Shown here: piece after piece, positions 32,871-40,962 of the stretch
Layout: every line of letters begins with the position of its first letter
Numbering within the stretch: position 1 is the first letter of the stretch
Assembly (NCBI GenBank): GCA_016288155.1
Contig: JAEEYP010000091.1
Coordinates: 1 to 46,173 of the forward strand
DNA from: Clostridiales bacterium
GTDB taxonomy: Bacteria > Bacillota > Clostridia > Oscillospirales > CAG-272
Length of the DNA stretch: 46,173 nucleotides
Direction: 5' to 3'
Program-made: the position numbers and the translations under genes
The notes under the pieces: model-generated
The model's input: only the letters and a program-made list of their open reading frames with translations
What the model was told of the DNA's origin: nothing
The model's database searches: none

Positions 32871-33803
32871 ATGAACAAAAGGATCCTTGTCGTCAGCTCC
32901 GCCAATCTCGACTTCGTACAGCGGATGCGCCGCATCCCGAACGCGGGAGAAACCGTCGTGGAGTCGGGCGGATACAGTTACGTCCCCGGCGGGAAGGGCG
33001 CGAACAGCGCGGTCACCTTCGCCCGGCTGGGCGACGACTGCATCTTCTGCACCCGGCTCGGTCAGGACACGAACGGCGCGCGCCTGCGCGCGATCTACGA
33101 ACGGGAGGGCATCGACACGCGCTTCATCGCGCAGGACAAAACGACGCCGACCGGTCTTGCCTCCATCCTCGTCGAGGAGGACGGCACGAACCGGATCATC
33201 GTCTATCCCGGCGCCAATCAGAAGCTGAGCCCGGCGGACGTCGAAGAGGCGTTCACCTCGTATCCGGACGCGGTGTTCCTGCAGTTCGAGATCCCGGACC
33301 GCGCGATCCTCGCGGCGGCCGCCTTCGCGCGGGAAAAGAAGATCCCGCTCTTCATCGACGCCGGTCCCGCCCGCTCCGATTTCCCGCTCGAACAGCTCAA
33401 TCCGATCGAGATCTTCTCTCCGAACGAAACGGAAGCGCGCGTCTTCTCCGGCATCGACCCCTCGAACGCCGAGAACTGCCTGCGCGCCTCCATCAAGCTC
33501 TCCGCGTCGATCAAGGCGAAGTATACCGTCATCAAGCTCGGCGGACGCGGCGCGTACATATACGACGGGAAGTATTACCATATCATCCCCGCCGTCTCCG
33601 TCCCCGTCGTCGACACGACGGCGGCGGGCGACGCGTTCACCGCGGCGCTCGTCCACTTCTATCTGGAGGGCAAGGACATGGAGCGCGCGACGTATCTCGC
33701 CAACTGCGCGGCAGCGATCGTCGTCTCCCGCGAGGGTGCGTATTCCTCCATCCCGACGCTGAAGGAAGTGCTCGCCTTCGCCGAGGCGCATCCGCTGCGA
33801 TGA
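32871..33803 (+). CDS. rbsK: Ribokinase (PfkB family)
   Basis: A 310-residue carbohydrate kinase that makes ribose 5-phosphate from D-ribose and ATP. PfkB signatures: the N-terminal VPGGKGANSAVTFARLG, which is the ribokinase type, NE.EA.VFSGI, and the C-terminal anion hole with the catalytic aspartate DTTAAGDAFTAALVHF. The start is preceded by AAGGAGG. No ribose transporter or repressor sits near. The stop overlaps the next gene in an ATGA, which ties it to a lipoprotein and ruvX. Confidence 0.92.
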   Translation: MNKRILVVSSANLDFVQRMRRIPNAGETVVESGGYSYVPGGKGANSAVTFARLGDDCIFCTRLGQDTNGARLRAIYEREGIDTRFIAQDKTTPTGLASILVEEDGTNRIIVYPGANQKLSPADVEEAFTSYPDAVFLQFEIPDRAILAAAAFAREKKIPLFIDAGPARSDFPLEQLNPIEIFSPNETEARVFSGIDPSNAENCLRASIKLSASIKAKYTVIKLGGRGAYIYDGKYYHIIPAVSVPVVDTTAAGDAFTAALVHFYLEGKDMERATYLANCAAAIVVSREGAYSSIPTLKEVLAFAEAHPLR

Positions 33804-34531
33804 AGCGGCTTGCCGCCTTGTTCCTCGCGCTGCTGCTCGCGGGCTGCGCGGCGTCCTCCGCCGTCTTCTCCCCGACCGATCCCCCGACCGCCGAGGGATA
33901 TACGGCCGAGGAGATCTACGCCTACTTCTGCGAGACCGCTTTCGAGAGCGAATACGGCGGCGAGCGCGGCTTCGTCTGCAAATGGGCGCAGCCGGTCGCG
34001 TATTTCCTCAAAGGGGAATTCGGCGACGGGGAGACGGCGGTCCTCGACGATCTGTGCCGGCAGCTGAACGAGATACCCGGCTTCCCCGGCATCCGCCGCA
34101 CCGAGGAGGAGGAGGAAGCGAACCTCACCGTCCATTTCGTCATGCAGAACGAGCTGTCCGCCGTGTTCGGGGATGAGGCCGCCTCCTCGAGCGGCATGTC
34201 GCGCTTCTATTATCTCCGATCCCGCGGGGAGATTTTGCGGGCGGAGGCGGGGATCGCCACGAACATCATCCCGCAGAGCGCCAAGGCGTCCGTGATCTGC
34301 GAGGAATTTCTGCAGTCCATGGGTCTGGCGGCGGATTCCTACAGCTACCCGGAAAGCGTATTCTACGAAGGCTACAACGCGTCGATCCGCCCCGCGCCGA
34401 TCGATTGGGCGGTGCTGTCGCTGCTCTACAGCACCCGCATCGCGCCGGGGACGGAACGCGAGGCGGCAGAGGCCGCGGCGCGGCAGATCCTCGGACTGAC
34501 GGAAACGGAGGAAGAACGGAGTGAAGGGTGA
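33800..34531 (+). CDS. DUF2927-like lipoprotein
   Basis: A 243-residue exported protein with a lipobox LAGC (C16) after a short hydrophobic stretch. The rest resembles the DUF2927 family: FCETAFESEYGG near residue 45, a metal-like motif VHFVMQ, then EEFLQSMGLAADSYSYPESVFYEG and LSLLYST.I.PGT at the C-terminus. Activity is unknown; some relatives look like inactive or atypical zincin proteases, which is inference. It overlaps ribokinase by ATGA and ruvX by 11 bases. Confidence 0.78.
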   Translation: MKRLAALFLALLLAGCAASSAVFSPTDPPTAEGYTAEEIYAYFCETAFESEYGGERGFVCKWAQPVAYFLKGEFGDGETAVLDDLCRQLNEIPGFPGIRRTEEEEEANLTVHFVMQNELSAVFGDEAASSSGMSRFYYLRSRGEILRAEAGIATNIIPQSAKASVICEEFLQSMGLAADSYSYPESVFYEGYNASIRPAPIDWAVLSLLYSTRIAPGTEREAAEAAARQILGLTETEEERSEG

Positions 34532-34958
34532 GGTACTGCTCGGGGTGGACTTCGGCGACGCGCGCACAGGGCTCGCGCTGTCCGATCCGACCGGGCTTCT
34601 GGCGACGGGCGCAGGATGCATCCGGCAGTCCAATCTGCGCAAAACGGCACAAGAGACGGCGGCGTTCGCCCGGGAGAAGGGCGCCGCGCGCATCATCGTC
34701 GGAAACCCGCGGAACATGAACGGCAGCGAGGGATCGCGCAGCGAACGCGTGCGCGTCTTCGCCGCGCTGCTCGGCGAGTTGTCCGGCATCCCGGTCGAGC
34801 TGTTCGACGAGCGGCTGACGACCGTGTCGGCGCACCGGTTCCTTGCGGACGGCGGCGTATACGGCAAAAAGCGCAAAAACGCCGTGGACGAGCTCTCCGC
34901 GACGCTCATCCTGCAGGATTATATGGATCGGAGAAAGAACGAACAACCCGCTCCGTGA
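34521..34958 (+). CDS. ruvX: Putative Holliday junction resolvase RuvX (YqgF family)
   Basis: A 145-residue RNase H-fold nuclease. LLGVDFGDARTGLALSD at the N-terminus carries the first catalytic aspartate; IIVGNPRNMNGSEG.RSERVR and VELFDERLTTVSAHRFL are the family blocks, and KNAVDELSATLILQDY closes the active site. YqgF proteins act in pre-16S rRNA 5' maturation and in recombination. The start is GTG with GGAGGAAG upstream, inside the end of the lipoprotein gene. Confidence 0.93.
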   Translation: MKGEVLLGVDFGDARTGLALSDPTGLLATGAGCIRQSNLRKTAQETAAFAREKGAARIIVGNPRNMNGSEGSRSERVRVFAALLGELSGIPVELFDERLTTVSAHRFLADGGVYGKKRKNAVDELSATLILQDYMDRRKNEQPAP

Positions 34959-34968
34959 CGCAGTAAGA

Positions 34969-35004
34969 CGCCCCGGATCCCGCACGGGATCCGGGGCGAT
35001 TTTC
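34969..35004. terminator. Shared terminator of ruvX and the radical SAM gene
   Basis: A perfect 13-bp stem (34969-34981 with 34986-34998), loop GCAC, then ATTTTC. Confidence 0.85.
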
Positions 35005-35016
35005 ATTGTCCGCGTC

Positions 35017-36033
35017 TCAGCGCACGCAGAGCGGATTCTCGTACAGCCTGCCGCCGCCGGCGAAATAGTTATAGGAGCGGCATCCGCCGGCGCATTCCTC
35101 GCCGTACGGACACGAGGCGCATTTCCCCGTGAGGAGCGACGCGGTGAAGCGGCGGTTGTACGCGAACGCGTCCGGGTCCTCCCAGATGTCGCCGAGCGTC
35201 CGCTCGCGCAGGTTCCCCTCGATGAAGCGCTCGTCGTACATGGATTCGCAGCCGCGGACGTTGCCCACGCTGTCGATCCCGAGGGAGGTGAGTCCGGCGC
35301 TGCATCCGCCGAAGGCGGGTCCGCCGTCCGCGCGGCCGCGGATAAACGCCTCTTCCGGCGTATAGTAACCGATATTGTCGGCGACGCCGAGCGCGAACGG
35401 CGCCTCGGGCGCGCGGCGGCGCACGAAATCGATGACGGCGCGCGCGTCGAAGTGAACGTCGACGTTCCCTTTTTTCGCGTTGCCCATCGGGGAACACGCC
35501 TGCAGCTGCCATGCGAAGATCCCGTAGCCGCACAGCGTCTCGTAGAACTCCTCCAGGCACGGCGCGTTGTCGCGGCGCAGCGCGCTGATGACGGAGACGG
35601 GGATCGAATGCGCGAGCAGCGCTTCAAGCGCCGCGATCGCGCGGCGGTAGCTCCCCTCCTGACGGAAGGCGTCGTGCACGCGCTGCGGTCCGTCGATGGA
35701 CACGGCGACCGACTCGACGCCGAGGCGCGTCAGCGCATCGAGCCGCCCCTCGGTCATGGTAAAGCCGTTCGTGATGATGCAGACGCGGATGCCGCGGGTG
35801 GTCAGAGCCTCGACGATCGTCTCCCAGTCCGCGCGCATGAACACCTCGCCGCCGATGAGGGAGACGCGGCGGCAGCCGAGCGCGGCGAGCTGTTCGGCGA
35901 CGCCGACGCATTCCTCCGTCGTCAGTTCGTTCTCACGCGCCTTTCCGCCGCAGGAACCGCAGTACGCGCACGAAAAACAGCAGGCGAGCGTGATCTCCCA
36001 CACGCAGCTGCGCAGACGGAAAGGGACGCTCAT
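35017..36033 (-). CDS. Radical SAM/SPASM peptide-maturase-like protein
   Basis: A 338-residue radical SAM enzyme. The 4Fe-4S site is C18-x3-C22-x2-C25 (ACCFSCAYC). Next come the SAM-binding GGEVFM and ITNGF blocks and VAVSIDG. The C-terminal SPASM domain binds auxiliary clusters: CSAGLTSLGIDSVGNVRGC, then CASCPYGEECAGGC and a last cysteine before the end. SPASM enzymes often modify ribosomal peptides, joining or epimerising residues, though some act on enzymes or small molecules. The start lies in an ATGA overlap with the repeat-protein gene and has GGGAG 9 bases upstream; a longer form from 36081 is less likely. Context makes the VYAGP protein its most likely substrate. That is inference. 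Confidence 0.85.
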   Translation of the reverse strand: MSVPFRLRSCVWEITLACCFSCAYCGSCGGKARENELTTEECVGVAEQLAALGCRRVSLIGGEVFMRADWETIVEALTTRGIRVCIITNGFTMTEGRLDALTRLGVESVAVSIDGPQRVHDAFRQEGSYRRAIAALEALLAHSIPVSVISALRRDNAPCLEEFYETLCGYGIFAWQLQACSPMGNAKKGNVDVHFDARAVIDFVRRRAPEAPFALGVADNIGYYTPEEAFIRGRADGGPAFGGCSAGLTSLGIDSVGNVRGCESMYDERFIEGNLRERTLGDIWEDPDAFAYNRRFTASLLTGKCASCPYGEECAGGCRSYNYFAGGGRLYENPLCVR

Positions 36034-36602
36034 ATCTCGGCGCTCCCGTCTTCGGGCTGCTTTTTGCCGCATTCCGGGCAAAACACGCTGCGGCGCGGGA
36101 TCCGCGTCCCGCAGGCGGAGCAGCGCTTCGTCGGACCGGGATACGGCTCGGCGTCCTCACCGGCGCGCGGTCCGACGCGCCGCGCCATCTGTTCCGGTCC
36201 GGCATACACGCACGTCATCCTCGCCTCCCCGGACGGGGACCTCGGAAAGCGTCCGCGATCCTCCACCCGTTCCGGCACGGCGTACACGGCTTTCATGACC
36301 GGCTCCCGCGGCTCGTCGTCCGGCTCCGGTCCGGCGTACACGGCTTCCATCTCCGCCTCTTTCGGGGGCTTCGCGGGACGTCTCAAACGCTTCCCCATCC
36401 GACCCGGTCCCGCGTACACCGCCTCCATGGCCGGGCTTTCCGGGACGTCCTCCGGATCCGGATCCGGCCCGGCGTACACTTCTTCCATGGCGGCGTCGTC
36501 CCGGCGGCGGACGATCCGCGGCGCGCCGTACAGCAGACGGATCGGCGCCTCTTCTTTGTCTTTCACGGCTTTGCTGAACGGATATTTCAGTTTGATCTTC
36601 AT
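36030..36602 (-). CDS. VYAGP-repeat protein with C-terminal zinc ribbon, candidate RiPP precursor
   Basis: A 190-residue hydrophilic protein that I do not recognise. Residues 1-22 are a basic leader. Then five copies of M-x-x-VYA(G/V)P occur at residues 39-46, 59-66, 85-92, 103-110 and 129-136, with variable charged spacers of 10-18 residues; a weaker relative LLYGAP lies at 23-28 and YPGP at 154-157. Residues 161-178 form a CxxC...CxxC zinc ribbon. The pattern resembles a multi-core peptide precursor: short, repeated Tyr-Ala-Gly-Pro units separated by divergent linkers, encoded directly before a radical SAM/SPASM gene with ATGA overlap. The zinc ribbon is unusual for a precursor and could guide the enzyme. 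AAAGGAGG precedes the ATG. Confidence 0.75.
   Translation of the reverse strand: MKIKLKYPFSKAVKDKEEAPIRLLYGAPRIVRRRDDAAMEEVYAGPDPDPEDVPESPAMEAVYAGPGRMGKRLRRPAKPPKEAEMEAVYAGPEPDDEPREPVMKAVYAVPERVEDRGRFPRSPSGEARMTCVYAGPEQMARRVGPRAGEDAEPYPGPTKRCSACGTRIPRRSVFCPECGKKQPEDGSAEI
36195..36488 (-). repeat. Five in-gene VYAGP repeat units
   Basis: Octapeptide units read MEEVYAGP, MEAVYAGP, MEAVYAGP, MKAVYAVP and MTCVYAGP. The DNA of the units is similar but not identical (GTGTACGCCGG-like core), while the spacers differ, so protein-level selection on the units is likely. Confidence 0.85.
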
Positions 36603-36645
36603 GATATCCTCCTTTGATGACGCGCGCTTCCCGCATTCCGGTTAC

Positions 36646-36674
36646 AGTATATCACAGTTTCTCCGGAATTGCAA
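36646..36674 (-). promoter_or_regulatory. Promoter of the VYAGP/radical SAM operon
   Basis: Minus strand: TTGCAA (36669-36674), 17 bp, TATACT (36646-36651). Confidence 0.82.
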
Positions 36675-36720
36675 GACCGAGCCGCCGCGCGAAAAAAATC
36701 GCCTCGCGGCGAATTGGGAA

Positions 36721-36749
36721 TTGCAAAGCGGCGCCGCCTGTGTTATAAT
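36721..36749 (+). promoter_or_regulatory. Promoter of the DUF6062 gene
   Basis: TTGCAA (36721-36726), 17 bp, TATAAT (36744-36749), divergent from the VYAGP promoter. Confidence 0.85.
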
Positions 36750-36825
36750 ACCAGTATGAAACGTCTGAAAACACAAAAAGAGGCGCGCGTCCGGCGGCGG
36801 AGCGCGGATACGAAGGAGGCAGTTT

Positions 36826-37551
36826 ATGGAACAGATCTACACCATCCCGGTCAACGAAGCGTTCGAGGCGTCGGCGGCGGATCCGTCGCTCGGATGCCCG
36901 TTCTGCCGGCTGTACAATTCACTCGAGCAGGACGAGCTCGATCTGATCCTCGGCGCGTCGATGATGGAGCCGGACGTCCGCATCCGCACCAATGAACTCG
37001 GCTTCTGCCGCGATCACTTCGCGATGATGCTACGCCGCCCGAAGCGGCTCCCGCTCGCCCTGATCCTCGAAAGCCATCTCGCCGAGCAGTACAAGAGCCT
37101 CGGGCGCGGCGCGGCGTTCCCCGGCCGCGCCGGAGAGAACGCCGCGAAAAAGTACGCGGCGCTGGAAAAGAGCTGCTATATCTGCTCGCGGATCGAGTAC
37201 AACTTCACGCGGATGCAGGAAACGGCGGCGCTGCTCTGGGAAAACGACGAGGCGTTCCGCCAGAAGACGGCGGCACAGCCGCTCTTCTGCCTGTCTCATT
37301 TCGCGGGCTTCGTCGCCGCCGCGAAGGAGCGGATGGCGCGGCGCGACTTCGCGGATTTCTACCGCGTCCTCTCCGAACAGCAGGGCGCGTACATGGAAAA
37401 GCTGAACGCGGACGTGTCGTGGTTCGTCAAGAAATTCGACTACCGCTACGACGCCGAGCCGTGGGGCGACGCGAAAGACGCGCCGGAGCGCGCGGTCACC
37501 TTCCTCTCCGGCCGCCTCCACGAGGAGCCGGACACGCGGCGGGAGAACTGA
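36826..37551 (+). CDS. DUF6062-family cysteine-rich protein
   Basis: A 241-residue cytoplasmic protein of the DUF6062 family, common in Clostridia and of unknown function. Two similar halves each have a CxxC and a C-x2-H: CPFCRLYNSLEQ then GFCRDHFAMML, and CYICSRIEYNF then LFCLSHFAGF. The conserved cysteines and histidines may bind zinc or a cluster. AAGGAGG lies just before the ATG. It is a single-gene unit with its own promoter and strong terminator, divergent from the VYAGP operon. Confidence 0.85.
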   Translation: MEQIYTIPVNEAFEASAADPSLGCPFCRLYNSLEQDELDLILGASMMEPDVRIRTNELGFCRDHFAMMLRRPKRLPLALILESHLAEQYKSLGRGAAFPGRAGENAAKKYAALEKSCYICSRIEYNFTRMQETAALLWENDEAFRQKTAAQPLFCLSHFAGFVAAAKERMARRDFADFYRVLSEQQGAYMEKLNADVSWFVKKFDYRYDAEPWGDAKDAPERAVTFLSGRLHEEPDTRREN

Positions 37552-37587
37552 ATCCCGCAGCGACCGATACCATGGGCGAAAGAGAAT

Positions 37588-37630
37588 GCGGCGGACGACC
37601 GGTGAGAAACCGGCGTCCGCCGCTTTTTTT
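37588..37630 (+). terminator. Terminator of the DUF6062 gene
   Basis: A 10-bp stem GCGGCGGACG / CGTCCGCCGC with an inner CCGGT/ACCGG helix and T7. Confidence 0.9.
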
Positions 37631-37637
37631 GAACCGT

Positions 37638-38390
37638 TCACAGCGTGCGCAGATAGGAAAGGCTCGCCGCCATCGCCTCCATAACGTCGCCCTCGCACTT
37701 CTCCTGTTCGGCGAAGGCGACGCGGACGCCGCTCTGGCGCGCCGCGGCGATAAGCGGCTGCCAGTCGACGCATCCGGCGCCGACGGGCAAGAGCCGCACC
37801 GCCTCGCGGGAGGCGCTCTCCATGTCCTTGCAGTGGATGAAATCGACCCGCCCCGAAAGCGCGCGCAAAAACGCCGCCGGATCCTTTCCGGCGCGCACCG
37901 CGTGACTGCAGTCGACCACGACGCGCAAAGAGGGATCGGACGCCGCAAGCAGCAGCGTGAGCGCGTCGGGCCCGCCGTCCAGCGGCACGAGCTCCTGCCA
38001 GCGCGGATGGAACGAAAGCGTGCGCCCATCGGCGGCGAGCCGCCGATGCAGCGGCACGAGCGCTTCAGCCGTCTCTTTCACGCCGTCCGGCGTCAGAGAC
38101 GGAGCGGGGATGCCGCTGACGCACACGTCCGTGAGCGCGCACGCGTCCGCCAGCCGCAGAAACGTCTCCGGCTCGGAAAGGATCTTCTCCGTGTAATCCT
38201 GCACGGAGACCGCCTCCATGTCCGCCGCGCGCAAAGCGTCGGCGACGGCGGTCGGCGGGATGTCCGGAGAGTGCCACTGGAGCTGCGCGATGCGGTAACC
38301 GATCTCCCGCAGCCGGCACAGCGTGTCCCGCATGGACGCCTCGGACTGCATATACGTCCGTACGCTCGAAAGCTGTATGCCCCATTTCAT
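37638..38390 (-). CDS. Sugar phosphate isomerase/epimerase-like TIM barrel
   Basis: A 250-residue AP-endonuclease-2/xylose-isomerase-like TIM barrel. Metal ligands of the family appear at SFHPRW (His), VVVDCSHAV (Asp, His) and FIHCKDM (His), and a late glutamate in FAEQEK. Substrate is unknown; inositol catabolism and other sugar-acid pathways use such enzymes. Its ATG overlaps the stop of the helicase gene (ATGA), an odd pairing, since the helicase acts on DNA. Confidence 0.82.
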   Translation of the reverse strand: MKWGIQLSSVRTYMQSEASMRDTLCRLREIGYRIAQLQWHSPDIPPTAVADALRAADMEAVSVQDYTEKILSEPETFLRLADACALTDVCVSGIPAPSLTPDGVKETAEALVPLHRRLAADGRTLSFHPRWQELVPLDGGPDALTLLLAASDPSLRVVVDCSHAVRAGKDPAAFLRALSGRVDFIHCKDMESASREAVRLLPVGAGCVDWQPLIAAARQSGVRVAFAEQEKCEGDVMEAMAASLSYLRTL

Positions 38391-40813
38391 CGTTCTTCCT
38401 CCTCACTGTGCGCGGCATCCGTCTCCTGCCAGAAGCGATCGAGGATCACTCCGAGCGTGTACGGATCCGCCGTATACTGCATCCTGCCCCAGTGCGCCGG
38501 AAACAGGCCGCGCACGCCGGGATCGGCGTAGCGGTCGTCGATCAGCACGACGACGCCCCGATCCCGCTCGCCGCGGATCACGCGCCCCGCCGCCTGAAGG
38601 ATCTTGTTGATCGCCGGATACAGATAGGCGTAGTCGTGCCCGCGCTCCCGCGTTTTGTCGTAATACTCGGCGAGGATGTTCAGTTCGCTCGACAGCCCCG
38701 GCAGCCCGATCCCGACGATGACCGTCCCGATCAGCGCCTCGCCGCGCAGATCGATCCCCTCCGCGAAGATGCCCCCCAGCACGCAGAACGCGACGACGCT
38801 CTCGCCCTGCCGCGCGCACCGCCCGAATTCCCGCAGAAAACGGTCCCGTTCGGCGAGACTCATGCTCTGCTTCTGCAGGATCACGTGCGCGTCGGGCGCC
38901 GCGCGCCGGTACTCCCGGCAGACGTCCGTCATGTACCGGTAGGAGGGGAAATAGACGATGTAGTTCCCCGCCCGGCTCTCCGTGACGGCGGCGATCCACT
39001 CGGCGAGCTCCCCGGCGGTGCTTTTTCTGAGGCTCAGGCGCGTATTGACCGCGTCGACGGCGACGAGGCAGAGATTCTCCCGCTCATAGGGGGAGGGGAG
39101 CTCCAGCTTCGCCGCGTCCGGGCATCCGCACACGTCCGCGTAATACTCCATCGGCGCAAGCGTCGCCGAAAACAGGACGGTCGTCTCCGCGCGCGCCCAG
39201 AGCGCGGCGAGCAGCCGCGACGGATCGAGGCACATGAGGCGCGCCGACGTCTCGCCGGAGACGGATTCAAGATAACAGGCGAAACCCTCGTCCGCCCATC
39301 CGACGGCGTCCGCGAAACGGCGGAGCAGTCCCCGCAGCTCTTCCGCCTCCGGCGGAGCCTCTGCGCCGCCGCGCCGGAGAAGCTGCTCGGCGGCGGCGCG
39401 GAGCCGTCCGACCGCTTCCGTCAGAAATTCCGGCGGCTGCGGCAAAAGACGGCTGCCGGCAAGACCCTCACCCGTATCCTCCGCCTCCTCGGCGCACAGC
39501 GCGTCCAGCCCGTCCAGCGCGGCGCGCATCCGATCCCACGCCTCGCCGAGCGGACGGTCGTCCGGCAGCGCGGCGCAGAGCGTCTCCCCGAGCGGCGTCA
39601 GAACGGAACGCTCCAGCGCGGCGGAATAGACGGCGCGCGCCCGGTCCGGCAGATTGTGCGCCTCATCGAGAAGAAAAATGTATTTCTCCTCCCGTTTCTG
39701 CACAAAGTATCGCTGCAGCCGCACGTGCGGATCGATCAGATACCCGTAATCGCAGAGGATCACGTCGCAGTATTCGCTCACGTCGAGCGACAGCTCGTAC
39801 GGGCAGACCGCGTACTTTTCGGCGATCTCCCCCAAAGCGTCCGCGTCCGCGAGCGGGTATTTTTCAAGAAGTTCAAGGAGCGCCGCGTCGCGCCGCGCTT
39901 CATAGGAGATCTCCCCCTGCGCCGCCAGCCGCGGGCAGCCGCGGCAAAGATCGCGCTCCTCCTCCCGTCCGGGCCGCAGCGGGCAGAGGCGTTCCTTTGC
40001 CGAAAGGCGGATGCAGCGCAGCGTCCCGCCCTGCGTGCGCAAAAGGCGCACGGCCTCCATCGCGGCGTTGCCGGTCACCGTTTTCGCCGTGAAATAGAAG
40101 ATCCGGTCGGCGGCGCCGGCGCCGAGCGCGCGCAGCGACGGGTACAGAACGGACATCGTCTTCCCGATGCCGGTCGGCGCGCCGACGAGCAGTGGCCGCC
40201 GCCGCCGCACGCAGGAGAACAGCGTCTCCATGAGCTCCCGCTGTCCCTCGCGTACGGCGGGGTACGGGAAACGCAGGCGGGAAAGCGCCTCCCGCCCCGC
40301 ACTTTCCCGTTCGACGGCAAGGTGCAGAAAAGGGAGCGCGCGCGCGTACAGCGCGTCGAACGCGCGCCTGAGGAGCGCACGGGCGAAATGCCCTTCCCAC
40401 GCGCGCGCCTCGCCGTCCCTCTCCCGGGTAAAGACGATCCGGAGAACGACGGAATCGACGTCCTCCTCCTCGGCGAGCATCCCGGCGCAGAGCATGGCGC
40501 AGGCGAGAAAAACCGGTTCCCCGCCCGGATCGATCCCGCCGGGATGCCGCCGGACGGCGCGGTACATTTCGCAGACGAGCGTATCGCCGTCCCGCGCCGC
40601 GGCGTTCACGGTGCCGCTTACCCGTACGGAAAACCCCTCCTCCCGCCGCACGCAGGAGACGGATACGTCCCGCCGCTGACCGGGCTCGGGAGAGGTGCCG
40701 CCGTGACTGCGGCAGAAGCCGTGCGGCGCGCCGGGGCGGGAACGCGCGAAGGCGGCGAGCGCCTCTGCTTCCACGGCGGCGGTGCGGGTATCCGATTCCC
40801 AGCGCATGAGCAT
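38387..40813 (-). CDS. Rad3/DinG-type ATP-dependent helicase
   Basis: An 808-residue XPD-like superfamily 2 helicase. Walker A is GAPTGIGKTMSV (about residue 215), the DEAH box is FLLDEAHNLPDRARAVYS, and the later motifs include VLFSATLAPMEYY, NYIVYFPSYRYM, FCVLGGIFAEGIDL, and QAAGRVIRGERDRGVVVLIDDRY. Four cysteines (CPL..., C.GC, CPYEL) between motifs I and II fit a 4Fe-4S cluster. The first ~190 residues are an unassigned domain, possibly nuclease-like, that Clostridial homologues also carry. The start with AAAGGAG 7 bases away was preferred to an upstream ATG at 40885. It likely unwinds forked or R-loop DNA in repair. Confidence 0.9.
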   Translation of the reverse strand: MLMRWESDTRTAAVEAEALAAFARSRPGAPHGFCRSHGGTSPEPGQRRDVSVSCVRREEGFSVRVSGTVNAAARDGDTLVCEMYRAVRRHPGGIDPGGEPVFLACAMLCAGMLAEEEDVDSVVLRIVFTRERDGEARAWEGHFARALLRRAFDALYARALPFLHLAVERESAGREALSRLRFPYPAVREGQRELMETLFSCVRRRRPLLVGAPTGIGKTMSVLYPSLRALGAGAADRIFYFTAKTVTGNAAMEAVRLLRTQGGTLRCIRLSAKERLCPLRPGREEERDLCRGCPRLAAQGEISYEARRDAALLELLEKYPLADADALGEIAEKYAVCPYELSLDVSEYCDVILCDYGYLIDPHVRLQRYFVQKREEKYIFLLDEAHNLPDRARAVYSAALERSVLTPLGETLCAALPDDRPLGEAWDRMRAALDGLDALCAEEAEDTGEGLAGSRLLPQPPEFLTEAVGRLRAAAEQLLRRGGAEAPPEAEELRGLLRRFADAVGWADEGFACYLESVSGETSARLMCLDPSRLLAALWARAETTVLFSATLAPMEYYADVCGCPDAAKLELPSPYERENLCLVAVDAVNTRLSLRKSTAGELAEWIAAVTESRAGNYIVYFPSYRYMTDVCREYRRAAPDAHVILQKQSMSLAERDRFLREFGRCARQGESVVAFCVLGGIFAEGIDLRGEALIGTVIVGIGLPGLSSELNILAEYYDKTRERGHDYAYLYPAINKILQAAGRVIRGERDRGVVVLIDDRYADPGVRGLFPAHWGRMQYTADPYTLGVILDRFWQETDAAHSEEEER

Positions 40814-40878
40814 ACGGCGTCTCCTTTCCCGCCCGACCGGATCGGAAAACTCTTTTCCCGATTCCCGGATCCGGGGAA

Positions 40879-40908
40879 TTGACATAAAATAGATACTGGT
40901 GCTATAAT
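40879..40908 (+). promoter_or_regulatory. Promoter of the zinc-ribbon gene
   Basis: TTGACA (40879-40884), 18 bp, TATAAT (40903-40908). The 18-bp spacer is the only departure from 17 among the promoters called here. Confidence 0.78.
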
Positions 40909-40962
40909 ATAGGCAGGCGATAACTCGACAAAATTCAACAGATACAGATGGGATGATCTGAC

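Noticed and set aside
36195-36488. CRISPR array
   Set aside because: The repeated units are codons of one protein, only similar at DNA level, unequal in spacing, and no cas genes are present.
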